64,000 nucleotides of DNA from CAZEDM01 sp964511075 (GTDB taxonomy: Bacteria > Zixibacteria > MSB-5A5 > RBG-16-43-9). The translations under genes and the position numbers were made by a program. Under the pieces are notes generated by a model. It was given only the letters and a program-made list of their open reading frames with translations, made no database searches and was not told the origin of the DNA. Below, in pieces: positions 34,914-42,046 of this stretch. Positions within the stretch are counted from its first letter, which is position 1; each line of letters opens with the position of its first letter. The stretch lies in assembly GCA_964511075.1 (NCBI GenBank), contig CAZEDM010000002.1, positions 124,001 through 188,000 of the forward strand, read 5' to 3'.

Positions 34914-35225
34914 ATGAAACTGAGATATATCTCTACTTTCCCAGAGATTAGAGAAAGGCCAGAACTTGAAGCGGTGCCAGGGGGACATTTCGTTGGCTCA
35001 TTGCCCAAGATTATCTCAGGCAAGCAAGTGAAAGAGCATCTTCGTGAGGCTATGCAAGAGATGACTGACTACCTTAATTCTGTAAGAGATGGGGATGGCC
35101 CTTTTCAGTTAAAAGAAGCTGAAATGACATTCCAAATTGATCAATCTGGGAAAGTCAATCTTGTCTTGGCAGATGTAGGAGGGAGGATTTCAGGTGGTAT
35201 ACGTCTTAAATGGAAGAGAAGATAA
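34914..35225 (+). CDS. small protein, possibly trypco-like co-occurring domain
   Basis: 103 residues, soluble. The last third is a predicted beta-sheet pattern, FQLKEAEMTFQIDQSG and then KVNLVLADVGGRISGGI. It is reminiscent of the small beta-domain proteins that occur next to proteases in conflict-type systems (trypsin-co-occurring domain), but the match is by eye and weak. The N-terminal part contains an ELEAVPGGH loop and a helix. The ATG at 34914 follows AAAGGAG; a start at 34884 would overlap the upstream gene. Its tight coupling to the HExxH gene suggests the pair works together as an effector and a partner or inhibitor. Confidence 0.45.
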   Translation: MKLRYISTFPEIRERPELEAVPGGHFVGSLPKIISGKQVKEHLREAMQEMTDYLNSVRDGDGPFQLKEAEMTFQIDQSGKVNLVLADVGGRISGGIRLKWKRR

Positions 35226-35262
35226 AACAGCTAATAATAGTATCTACTGAACGTTCACATAG

Positions 35263-35319
35263 CCATCAGGTCCCCTGACCTGACGGAAAGCTTCCTGTCG
35301 GGTCGGGGGACCCGACAGG
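35263..35319. repeat. tandem pair of GTC-GGG hairpins
   Basis: The hairpin at 35263-35286 (CCATCAGGT / ACCTGACGG) is followed by a second at 35294-35319 (CCTGTCGGGT / ACCCGACAGG). The first matches the family seen at 4250. Together they separate the cassette-like block from the next gene. Confidence 0.65.
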
Positions 35320-35353
35320 CACTTATAAATCTGGTACCTCAGGGGTTACGCTT

Positions 35354-35764
35354 ATGAAAAAACTCTTCACTTTCCTCACCGGTTTTGGTTTAATCGCCTC
35401 CCTTTTTGGTTTTTTTATGGCTTACTGGGCTATAACCCGGTTTGAGCCTCGCGCTTACCATTACATCCTCACCTCGCTTGGCTTAATTGCTGCAGTATAC
35501 GGTTTCTACCAGGCATTCAAAACCATAAGACTGGGGAAAATTGAGGTAGGAAACGCCCTTATTGCGCTTTTGTTCATCTCTGCGGGTTTGGTATCCACCA
35601 TCTACGGGTTTATCCAGGCTTACAGGGGTATGCTGGCGGTAACGAACAATCTTGTGCAGGTAATATCGACTGCCCTGGTGACTGCTGGATTTGTTGCCGC
35701 ACTTTACGGCTTCTGGCGCGGGTATAAGGTTATAATCAGAGAATTCCGTAGTAAAAGCAAATAG
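35354..35764 (+). CDS. four-helix membrane protein with internal YGF repeats
   Basis: 136 residues, nearly all membrane. Four helices each end in a similar motif: LFGFFMAYW, VYGFYQAFK, IYGFIQAYR and LYGFWRGYK, spaced about 30-40 residues. The pattern is a hydrophobic helix followed by (Y/F)GF-x-x-(A/G)(Y/F). This points to fourfold duplication of a single helix unit. It ends with a basic cytoplasmic tail (REFRSKSK). I recognise no family; a small channel or scaffold is possible. No strong Shine-Dalgarno site is visible before the ATG. The hairpin pair at 35263-35319 is upstream. Confidence 0.7.
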   Translation: MKKLFTFLTGFGLIASLFGFFMAYWAITRFEPRAYHYILTSLGLIAAVYGFYQAFKTIRLGKIEVGNALIALLFISAGLVSTIYGFIQAYRGMLAVTNNLVQVISTALVTAGFVAALYGFWRGYKVIIREFRSKSK

Positions 35765-35788
35765 GTCTTAAACTCACTCCCTCTCTGT

Positions 35789-35857
35789 GGAGTGCATTAG
35801 CTTGCTAATGCAGGCAAAAGCAAGTCTCAAGACATAGATTACGTGCTTTTGCACTCC
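35789..35857. repeat. three-way-junction repeat, variant copy
   Basis: Outer arms GGAGT / ACTCC enclose the hairpin GCATTAGCTTGCTAATGC and a second hairpin GCAAAAGC ... GCTTTTGC whose loop holds extra bases. The first hairpin differs from the copies at 54600 and 61126 at two base pairs, both compensated. The surrounding gap 35765-36231 also contains a CTCTCC repeat and element C. Confidence 0.75.
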
Positions 35858-35934
35858 GAACTTCACGTATCCTCCGGTGACGTTAAATTTATTTCTGGCA
35901 GTCAGGTGATAACTCCTGCCAGCACATTGCATTT

Positions 35935-36026
35935 CCTCTCCCCTTGTGGGAGAGGATTAAGGAGAGGGGGAATAGAGTATATTGTCACCCTCCCTTTTAT
36001 TCCCTCCCATCAAGGGAGGGAAATAT
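35935..36026. repeat. CTCTCC/GGGAGG dispersed repeat
   Basis: An approximately 92-base copy with hairpins CTCTCCCC ... GGGAGAGG and CCCTCCCATCAAGGGAGGG, as at 30811. It is nearly identical to the copy at 40670-40765. Confidence 0.75.
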
Positions 36027-36040
36027 GTCTTCTCCACTTG

Positions 36041-36110
36041 CCCGTCAGTGACGTTAAATTTTACTTGCACATCTTAACAAGGCAAATTATTTTATTCTCA
36101 GTTATATAGA
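36041..36110 (+). repeat. upstream element C, partial copy before cydA
   Basis: GCCCGTCAGTGACG, then ACTTGC ... GGCAAATTATTTTATT, matching the second part of the copy at 31978. It lies upstream of the cydAB genes, so the element is not restricted to accessory genes. Confidence 0.55.
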
Positions 36111-36231
36111 TGGGGGAAACAGTATCCCTCTCTGTATCGATTACCGGATGAGCAGGATTGCTCGAATCCGTGAGGGTAATAAACCGTTAGCATTTACAAA
36201 TGAATAAATCAACCAATACGGAGGGACGAAT

Positions 36232-37557
36232 ATGGATGCCGTTTTGTTATCCCGTATCCAGTTTGCCCTGACAGTAGGGTTCCACTTTCTTTTTCCGCCG
36301 CTTACTTTAGGGCTTTCTTTAATCATCCTGATTTTCGAGACGATTCACCTTAAGAAAAACGACGAGCTTTACCGGAGGCTGACAGATTTTTTCGTCAGGA
36401 TACTGGGGCTGGTGTTCGTCATCGGGACTGCCTCGGGTGTGGTGATGGAGTTCTCTTTCGGGATGAACTGGTCCAGCTATTCCAGGATGGTGGGGGATAT
36501 CTTCGGCGCTCCTCTGGCGGCTGAAGGGGTCTTTGCCTTTTTTCTGGAATCCGTTTTTCTGGGCATTCTGGTATTCGGCAGAAACCGCGTGTCGAAAAAG
36601 GCTTACTGGGTTTCCGCTTTTCTGGTCTTCTTCGGGGCACATCTTTCCGGGCTGTGGATCATCATCGCCAACTCCTGGATGCAGACGCCGGCTGGCTTTG
36701 CCCTGGAGGGCGGGAGAGCGGTTTTGAAAGATTTTTTTGCTGCAGTGTTGAACCATTCGACCATTATCCGTTTTGTCCACACCGTAGTGGCAAGCTGGAT
36801 AACAGGCTCTTTTCTGGTAGCGGGTATCAGCGCCTGGTATCTTTTAAAAAAACGCCATCTGGATTACGCTAAAGCTGCCCTGAAGATTGCGGTCATCATA
36901 TTAGTCATCACCTCTTTGGGGGAGCTTGGACTGGGACATCTCCACTCCCTCCAGGTGGGGAGGACCCAGCCTGCTAAGCTGGCGGCTATCGAGTCGCTGT
37001 ACGAAACCAGAGCCGGAGCACCCCTTTCTCTTTTCGGGCTGCCGGACGGCGGGAAGCAGAAGACCTATCTGTATGTGGGAATTCCCGGGATGCTGAGCTT
37101 TTTACTGCACTTCGATTTCAATGCGACAGTAAAAGGGCTGAACGAATTTCCGGAAGACCAAAGGCCCCCGGTTTTTCTGCCCTTTGTATCCTATCATATT
37201 ATGATTTTGCTGGGGGTTCTGTTCATCGCAGTATCCTTATTCTCCGGTTTTCTGCTGGTCAAAAATAAAATCTGGGACAGCAGATGGTTTCTGAGAATAC
37301 TGGTCTTTGCCATTCCGCTGCCGCATTTAGCCAACGAGTCCGGCTGGGTTACAGCAGAGGTGGGCAGGCAGCCCTGGGTGGTCTACGGGGTCCTGAGAAC
37401 CTCGGAGGCAGTATCCTTAGTCGTTCCTCCGGGGCAGATATTGTTCTCGCTTATAATGTTCGGGCTGATCTATCTTTTGCTGTTCATAATATTCGTCAAG
37501 ATACTTTTGAAAATAGTCAAAAAGGGGATAGACGAAGTTTCGGTTCCCGGCTACTAA
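36232..37557 (+). CDS. cydA: cytochrome bd-type quinol oxidase subunit I
   Basis: 441 residues with about nine membrane helices. The haem ligand His18 lies in VGFHFLFPP. GVVMEFSFGMNW and AAEGVFAFFLESVFLG carry the conserved Glu residues of the haem b595/d site. The Q-loop with GRTQPAKLAAIESLYE is of the short type. This subunit oxidises quinol and, with CydB, reduces oxygen at high affinity without pumping protons. The length is on the short side of the family but complete. An ACGGAGGG site precedes the ATG. It forms an operon with the following cydB gene. Confidence 0.95.
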   Translation: MDAVLLSRIQFALTVGFHFLFPPLTLGLSLIILIFETIHLKKNDELYRRLTDFFVRILGLVFVIGTASGVVMEFSFGMNWSSYSRMVGDIFGAPLAAEGVFAFFLESVFLGILVFGRNRVSKKAYWVSAFLVFFGAHLSGLWIIIANSWMQTPAGFALEGGRAVLKDFFAAVLNHSTIIRFVHTVVASWITGSFLVAGISAWYLLKKRHLDYAKAALKIAVIILVITSLGELGLGHLHSLQVGRTQPAKLAAIESLYETRAGAPLSLFGLPDGGKQKTYLYVGIPGMLSFLLHFDFNATVKGLNEFPEDQRPPVFLPFVSYHIMILLGVLFIAVSLFSGFLLVKNKIWDSRWFLRILVFAIPLPHLANESGWVTAEVGRQPWVVYGVLRTSEAVSLVVPPGQILFSLIMFGLIYLLLFIIFVKILLKIVKKGIDEVSVPGY

Positions 37558-37596
37558 GTGGATTTTACTTAATTACCTCAGAAGAGGAGGTCTTTG

Positions 37597-38595
37597 ATGC
37601 AAGCTTTAATCTTCCTCCAGAACGTCTGGTACCTGCTGATCGGTGTTCTGCTGATGGGATATTCTGTCCTGGACGGGTTCGATCTGGGTGTGGGGACCCT
37701 GGTGCCTTTTTTAGCTAAAAGAAACGAGGATAGAAAAGTTTTATATAATGCCGTAGGTCCATTCTGGGACGGTAACGAGGTCTGGCTGATCACCGGAGGA
37801 GGGGCTCTGTTTGCCGCATTTCCCCAGGCATATGCCACGGTGTTCAGCGGTTTTTACCTGGCTTTGATCCTGATATTGTTTGCCCTCATCTTCCGTGCGG
37901 TTGCACTGGAGTTCTGGAGCTACGACGAGAAAAGAAGAAAGCTCTGGGCAGGTGCGCATGTCATCGGAAGTTTTCTGCCGGCTCTGCTTTTCGGGGTAGC
38001 CTTGGGCAATGTCATACAAGGGATTCCCCTGAACGGGAATATGGAGTTCACCGGCAGTTTCTTTACTCTTTTGCGGCCTTTTCCCTTGATTCTGGGTCTT
38101 CTGGGGCTTGTCACTATATTACTGCAGGGCAGCACCTATATTGCTATGAAAACAGAGGGTCTGCTGCAGGAGAAGGCAAGGAAAACAATAAACGGATTAT
38201 GGGTGGTTTTTATCTTGCTCTTTGTTCTCTCCTTCATATTTGCCTTGATTCTCATAGCCGGCATCACAGGGAATATACCGGCTTACGCTTTCGGGATTTT
38301 TGTGATAATTGCCTGGATAATGCTCAAACAGGCTTCCAATAAAGGAAAAGACGGCAGAGCATTTCTCATGTCCTCCTTGATTTTCTCAGGTTTGTGGGGA
38401 ATAACAGGTGCTGTTCATTATCCCAATCTGGTGCGGTGCAGTAACGACCCGGCGCTGAGTCTTACGATCTCCAATGCCTCCTCCACCCAGCTGACTTTGA
38501 CCGTGATGTTCATCATCGCCCTGGTGGGTATGCCGGTTGTCATCTGTTACACGATTTATGTGTATAAGGTTTTCAAGGGGAAGGTCATTGCGTAG
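37597..38595 (+). CDS. cydB: cytochrome bd-type quinol oxidase subunit II
   Basis: 332 residues with eight or nine membrane helices. The characteristic N-terminus YSVLDGFDLGVG is followed by NAVGPFWDGNEVWLITGGGALFAAFP. It pairs with CydA in the terminal oxidase. The ATG at 37597 follows AGAGGAGG with six-base spacing; the preceding in-frame TTG is not needed. The gap from cydA is 39 bases. No cydX or cydDC genes lie in the window. A role in growth at low oxygen or in oxygen removal is usual for the enzyme. Confidence 0.95.
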   Translation: MQALIFLQNVWYLLIGVLLMGYSVLDGFDLGVGTLVPFLAKRNEDRKVLYNAVGPFWDGNEVWLITGGGALFAAFPQAYATVFSGFYLALILILFALIFRAVALEFWSYDEKRRKLWAGAHVIGSFLPALLFGVALGNVIQGIPLNGNMEFTGSFFTLLRPFPLILGLLGLVTILLQGSTYIAMKTEGLLQEKARKTINGLWVVFILLFVLSFIFALILIAGITGNIPAYAFGIFVIIAWIMLKQASNKGKDGRAFLMSSLIFSGLWGITGAVHYPNLVRCSNDPALSLTISNASSTQLTLTVMFIIALVGMPVVICYTIYVYKVFKGKVIA

Positions 38596-38604
38596 ATAGA
38601 TAAC

Positions 38605-38690
38605 ATTCGTGCCCGTCAGGTTCCCTGATCTAACGAAAGAATTTTACTTGCATATTTATATAACACAAATTATTTTGCTTTCAATCGAGT
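38605..38690 (+). repeat. upstream element C, copy before the sigma factor gene
   Basis: GCCCGTCAGGTTCCCTGATC, then ACTTGCATA, then AAATTATTTTGC. It is a degenerate copy that sits between cydB and the sigma factor gene. Confidence 0.55.
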
Positions 38691-38798
38691 AGGTCAGGAT
38701 CCCTTGCTTCCGACACTATTCATTTGTCAGGTGCGCAGGCCACCTGAATAACCAGTCTTTAACGCATCGTGAACTCTCTAATTATGAAATAAGAATAG

Positions 38799-39404
38799 AT
38801 GGCTAATGTTGTTGATATTGTTGAAATGAGCATGAGTAAGCTACCAACTGATAAAGAGTTAGCTGTCCGCGCACTTCAAGACAAAAATGAATTTGCTGCG
38901 ATTATTGAACGCTATCAAGCCGCGATTCGCCGGTATATCATTCGTCTTGGATGTATAAACGATGATGACGCCGATGACCTCCTCCAAGATATTTTTCTGA
39001 AAGTTTATGTTAATTTGAATGATTACGACCAAGACTTGAAATTCTCTTCATGGCTTTATCGTATTGCCCACAATGAGGTGATAAGTTTTTTCAGAAAAAA
39101 GAAGGCTCGCCCCGCATTAATTAATTCAGAAGACAAGGAATTGCTCCTTGAAAATATTAGTGATGACAAATATCTTATAGACGAGAGTCAAAAGGCAAAC
39201 TACGGCGCTTTACTAGATAAAGCGATGACACAACTTAACCCAGCTCAACGCGAAGCTCTGATTCTAAAATATTTTGAAGAAAAAAGCTATAACGAAATAT
39301 CAGACATAATGAAAATACCGATGGGAACCGTTGCGACTCTTATTGACCGCGGGAAAAAGAAACTAAAGAAGTTTTTATCAAGAACTCATTTCGAGCATAT
39401 ATGA
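38799..39404 (+). CDS. sigma-70 family (ECF-type) RNA polymerase sigma factor
   Basis: 201 residues. Region 2 reads ADDLLQDIFLKVYVNL ... SSWLYRIAHNEVISFFRKKK, and region 4 has LNPAQREALILKYFEEKSYNEIS and a helix-turn-helix (IPMGTVATLIDRGKKKLKK). There is no region 1 or 3, so it is of the extracytoplasmic-function type. The gene is AT-rich and its codon use differs from that of cydAB. Its stop overlaps the start of the next gene (ATGA), so it is co-expressed with a membrane protein that may act as an anti-sigma factor. The sequence style resembles sigma factors from Patescibacteria (CPR) genomes, so lateral transfer is possible; that origin is an inference. Confidence 0.88.
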   Translation: MANVVDIVEMSMSKLPTDKELAVRALQDKNEFAAIIERYQAAIRRYIIRLGCINDDDADDLLQDIFLKVYVNLNDYDQDLKFSSWLYRIAHNEVISFFRKKKARPALINSEDKELLLENISDDKYLIDESQKANYGALLDKAMTQLNPAQREALILKYFEEKSYNEISDIMKIPMGTVATLIDRGKKKLKKFLSRTHFEHI

Positions 39405-40099
39405 ATAAGCATTTTTCAAAAAAAATATTGGCGGAAATTGAAAAACGCCGCCTGTCGCCAAAACCACGATGGCAATTTCTATTGAAAAGATGGCTATTTT
39501 GGACACTCGCCATTATTTCTGCACTTTTCGGCGGATTGGCAATTGCCATTATCATATTTATTTTCCTTGACCATGATCCGAATGCCAGTGTATACCTTAA
39601 TCAAAGCGCGTTTGAAGACATTCTCCTCACGATCCCTTATGTCTGGATTTTTATGCTCTCAATATTTATTTTTGTCAGCTGGTATACCTTCCGCCACACA
39701 AAAAGGGGGTACCGACACAGAACGATACTCATAGTAACATTCTCTTTATTGATAAGTATCTTTCTTGGATTACTGCTTAATACAATCGATGTGGGGGAAC
39801 GCATTCATTACTTTTTCATAAAAAATGTTCCCTATTATGATACCGTAATACGAACATTGGAAGATGAATGGTCGCAACCGCAGAAGGGACTGCTTGGAGG
39901 TGTAATTATTGAGACAGAAGAAAAAGAGGACTATATCGTGATTCTCGATTTTCGCGGGAATATATGGCATATAGATATTACTTCGGTTCAGCAACAAGGC
40001 GAGGTCAATCTTAATATCCACAGTAAAATCAAAATAGTCGGTGAGATAGAATCACCGGGTGTCTTTATTGCTCACGACATATTTTCTTGGAAGAAATAG
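39401..40099 (+). CDS. membrane protein, putative anti-sigma partner
   Basis: 232 residues. A basic cytoplasmic N-terminus (residues 1-30, with RRLSPKPRWQFLLKR) is followed by three membrane helices (about 33-57, 72-95 and 105-127). The last 100 residues are a soluble beta-rich domain (DYIVILDFRGNIWHIDI) that would face outside. The gene overlaps the sigma factor gene by four bases, the usual arrangement for anti-sigma factors. No zinc-binding HxxxCxxC motif of the ZAS type is seen, so the assignment rests on context. It precedes a secreted acidic protein gene. Confidence 0.7.
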   Translation: MNKHFSKKILAEIEKRRLSPKPRWQFLLKRWLFWTLAIISALFGGLAIAIIIFIFLDHDPNASVYLNQSAFEDILLTIPYVWIFMLSIFIFVSWYTFRHTKRGYRHRTILIVTFSLLISIFLGLLLNTIDVGERIHYFFIKNVPYYDTVIRTLEDEWSQPQKGLLGGVIIETEEKEDYIVILDFRGNIWHIDITSVQQQGEVNLNIHSKIKIVGEIESPGVFIAHDIFSWKK

Positions 40100-40179
40100 A
40101 AACCTGAAAGAAATACGGGCAGGGAAGCGTAGTAGAAGTTGCAAGGTGAAGTTAAAAGCCTGGAAAGGAGGTGAGAAAA

Positions 40180-40521
40180 ATGAAGAACAAAATTTTCATC
40201 TTTGCCTTAATTCTGGCGTTCGTCATAGGAACAACGCTGGGAATAAGCAGGCTTGTCACAACTCCTGCCCGTGCCCAGAATTCGAATACCGAAACACAGA
40301 TAGGACAGCAAAATGGTAATGATGAAAAAGAAGCTGGGGTAGTTGAGGAAAAAGAAAAGACTGAAGAAAAAGAGAACTTTGAGAAGAAAGAAGACGTTGA
40401 GGAAAAAGACGAAGCAGAAGAACCAGCAGACGAGCAGGAGCAAGAGGAAAATTTACCCGGGGGCGGGCACCAGGATTCTGACGGGGTGAACGTAGAACAT
40501 CAGTTTGAAGGTGTTGAGTAA
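40180..40521 (+). CDS. secreted, highly acidic low-complexity protein
   Basis: 113 residues. A signal peptide (MKNKIFIFALILAFVIG) ends near residue 30 at a likely PARAQ site. The rest is almost entirely Glu, Lys and Asp (KEKTEEKENFEKKEDV), ending with GGGHQDSDGVNVEHQFEGVE. Such proteins may bind metal or be intrinsically disordered. The AAAGGAGGTG site seven bases before the ATG is very strong, so high expression is likely. It is the third gene of the sigma/anti-sigma-like set and probably its regulated target. I do not recognise the family. Confidence 0.75.
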   Translation: MKNKIFIFALILAFVIGTTLGISRLVTTPARAQNSNTETQIGQQNGNDEKEAGVVEEKEKTEEKENFEKKEDVEEKDEAEEPADEQEQEENLPGGGHQDSDGVNVEHQFEGVE

Positions 40522-40669
40522 ATCTACCATCTTTTCGGGAACTTAATAAGAAACGGGGATTTGGATTCAAGTCCCCGTTTTGCATTATAAGACTGTGGGT
40601 TAGGAGCCTTTGCTCCTGACGCTAATTAACTCTGGCTATCAGATGGCAACATCTGACAGCACATTGCAT

Positions 40670-40765
40670 TTCCTCTCCCCTTGTGGGAGAGGATTAAGGT
40701 GAGGGGGGAATAGAGAATATTATCACCCTCCCTTTTATTCCCTCCCATCAAGGGAGGGAAGTAAA
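40670..40765. repeat. CTCTCC/GGGAGG dispersed repeat
   Basis: Nearly identical to the copy at 35935-36026. It lies in the 499-base gap 40522-41020, which also has a hairpin TTAGGAGC / GCTCCTGA near 40597, a second CTCTC-rich hairpin near 40797 and element C near 40875. No gene is seen in the gap. Confidence 0.75.
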
Positions 40766-40874
40766 TATCAGATAGCACCGTTAACTCCCCCCGTACCCTC
40801 TCTCTTACCAAGAGAGGGGTAGTAAGGGGATGAGGTCATTTTCCATCTTCCTTTTTCTTTTTTCTATTTTCTGT

Positions 40875-40965
40875 TATGTCCCCTGAACTGAGGGAAAAAT
40901 TTCTTCTTGTATACCTAAACCAGGTAAGTTATTTTATTGGCATAGATAAGCCTGTGTTGATCGGC
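40875..40965 (+). repeat. upstream element C, copy before the 57-residue gene
   Basis: GTCCCCTGAACTGAGGGAAAAATTTC is present as a broken hairpin, followed by TTGTATACCTAAACCAGG and TAAGTTATTTTATT. It precedes the small membrane gene at 41021. Confidence 0.55.
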
Positions 40966-41020
40966 TGGGTTTGAGTGTGAATATGGCTGTAATTTCAGAA
41001 TTCACGAAGGAGATATTACG

Positions 41021-41194
41021 ATGAGGTCAAACAGAAAACTTATTGGGTTGTCAATCATGTTTTTCGTTTTTGCGGTTGTCTTCTCAGTTGTGATTTGGGC
41101 AGATGTCTCGCTGGCAGCTAAAATCGGTTTCTTTGTATTAGGGTTTGGTACCGGCGTAACGGCTGGTCGATCGTTCGCCAAGCGGAGCGCATAA
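41021..41194 (+). CDS. small two-helix membrane protein
   Basis: 57 residues. A basic start (MRSNRK) is followed by two hydrophobic helices (about 7-27 and 31-49) joined by a short loop (ADVSLAAKIG). A basic tail (RSFAKRSA) ends the protein. GAAGGAGATATTACG before the ATG gives a good ribosome binding site. I recognise no family. Its short length and position between repeats make it a likely accessory gene. Confidence 0.6.
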   Translation: MRSNRKLIGLSIMFFVFAVVFSVVIWADVSLAAKIGFFVLGFGTGVTAGRSFAKRSA

Positions 41195-41326
41195 GCCAGG
41201 TAGCAATTGTTCGTGCTTTTTAAAACTACCCGAGTAGAAGCTGGATAAGAGGGGAAATAAAAAAACAATTACCCTCCCTTTATCCCTCCCATCGAGGGAG
41301 GGAAATAAACATTGGATAAATTCAGA

Positions 41327-41347
41327 GGACAGAACGATGTTCTGTCC
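41327..41347. repeat. dispersed GGACAGAAC palindrome
   Basis: Perfect 9-base arms GGACAGAAC / GTTCTGTCC around GAT. The same stem with longer arms occurs at 54563-54593 and a near copy at 61098-61119. A partial CTCTCC repeat (CCCTCCCATCGAGGGAGGG) lies just before, near 41285. Confidence 0.65.
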
Positions 41348-41367
41348 CTACACAGGTTAACCACATT

Positions 41368-41425
41368 CACTTGCCCATCAGGTCCCCTGACTTGAGGGAA
41401 GAATTTCTCTTGCCAGATAAGAAGA
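41368..41425 (+). repeat. upstream element C, partial copy before the DinB-like gene
   Basis: GCCCATCAGGTCCCCTGACTTGAGGG and then a TTGCC element, matching the first hairpin of the family in a degenerate form. An ORF read from 41371 would begin inside it, so the repeat lies outside the real gene. Confidence 0.5.
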
Positions 41426-41457
41426 ATTTTTATTATACTAAAAAGAGGTTAGCCTGT

Positions 41458-41967
41458 ATGGATTATAAAAGAGCGATGCTTCGACACTTTCTTGGGGCAA
41501 TAGCTTATCGGACTCAAAAAGCACTCAGGGGCGCTCCGCCCGAATTTGCGGGTTTCCGTGCCGCTGCCGGCGTGAGGACACCTCACCAGATAGTTTTCCA
41601 TATGAACAGCGTTCTTGGATACGCCAGGACTTTTTTTAGCGGAGGAGAATGGAAACCAAAGATAAAAGACAGCTTCGATTCAGAAATTGAGGAATTTCAC
41701 AAAATACTCGACAGTCTCAAAACACATCTGGAGCAGGGAACTCCGTTCGAGAACACAACTCCCGAAAAGATGCTGCAGGGACCTTTTTCGGATGCTATGT
41801 CTCACGCAGGACAGCTGGCAATGCTGCGTCGTCTTTTCGGCTCGCCGGTTCCTCCGGAGAATTTCATAGTGGCAAAAATAGGTGGAGACAATGTAGGCAT
41901 AAATCAAGCAGAGCCTGTAAGTCCGGACGGAGAGTGGTTTGACGCGGAGGGAAAAAGGCAAAGATAA
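41458..41967 (+). CDS. DinB-family metal-binding protein
   Basis: 169 residues of an all-helical DinB/YfiT-like fold. It has the family pattern TPHQIVFHMNSVLGYA near residue 45, where His residues bind a metal, and SHAGQLAMLRRLFG near residue 120. DinB-like proteins act in thiol-dependent detoxification or are uncharacterised; the substrate is not known. The ATG at 41458 follows AAAAGAGG. An upstream in-frame start at 41371 would translate a repeat and is rejected. Downstream the GlcD-like gene starts 79 bases later. Confidence 0.75.
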   Translation: MDYKRAMLRHFLGAIAYRTQKALRGAPPEFAGFRAAAGVRTPHQIVFHMNSVLGYARTFFSGGEWKPKIKDSFDSEIEEFHKILDSLKTHLEQGTPFENTTPEKMLQGPFSDAMSHAGQLAMLRRLFGSPVPPENFIVAKIGGDNVGINQAEPVSPDGEWFDAEGKRQR

Positions 41968-42046
41968 TATTGTAACAAAAAACCAAAATTTCGTATAAAT
42001 TAAGACAAACATAGTCCACTTTTGAGCCTAAAAAAGGATTGGCGAA

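Noticed and set aside
41371..41457. N-terminal extension of the DinB-like gene
   Set aside because: The extra residues are encoded by a dispersed repeat, and the ATG at 41458 has a better ribosome binding site.
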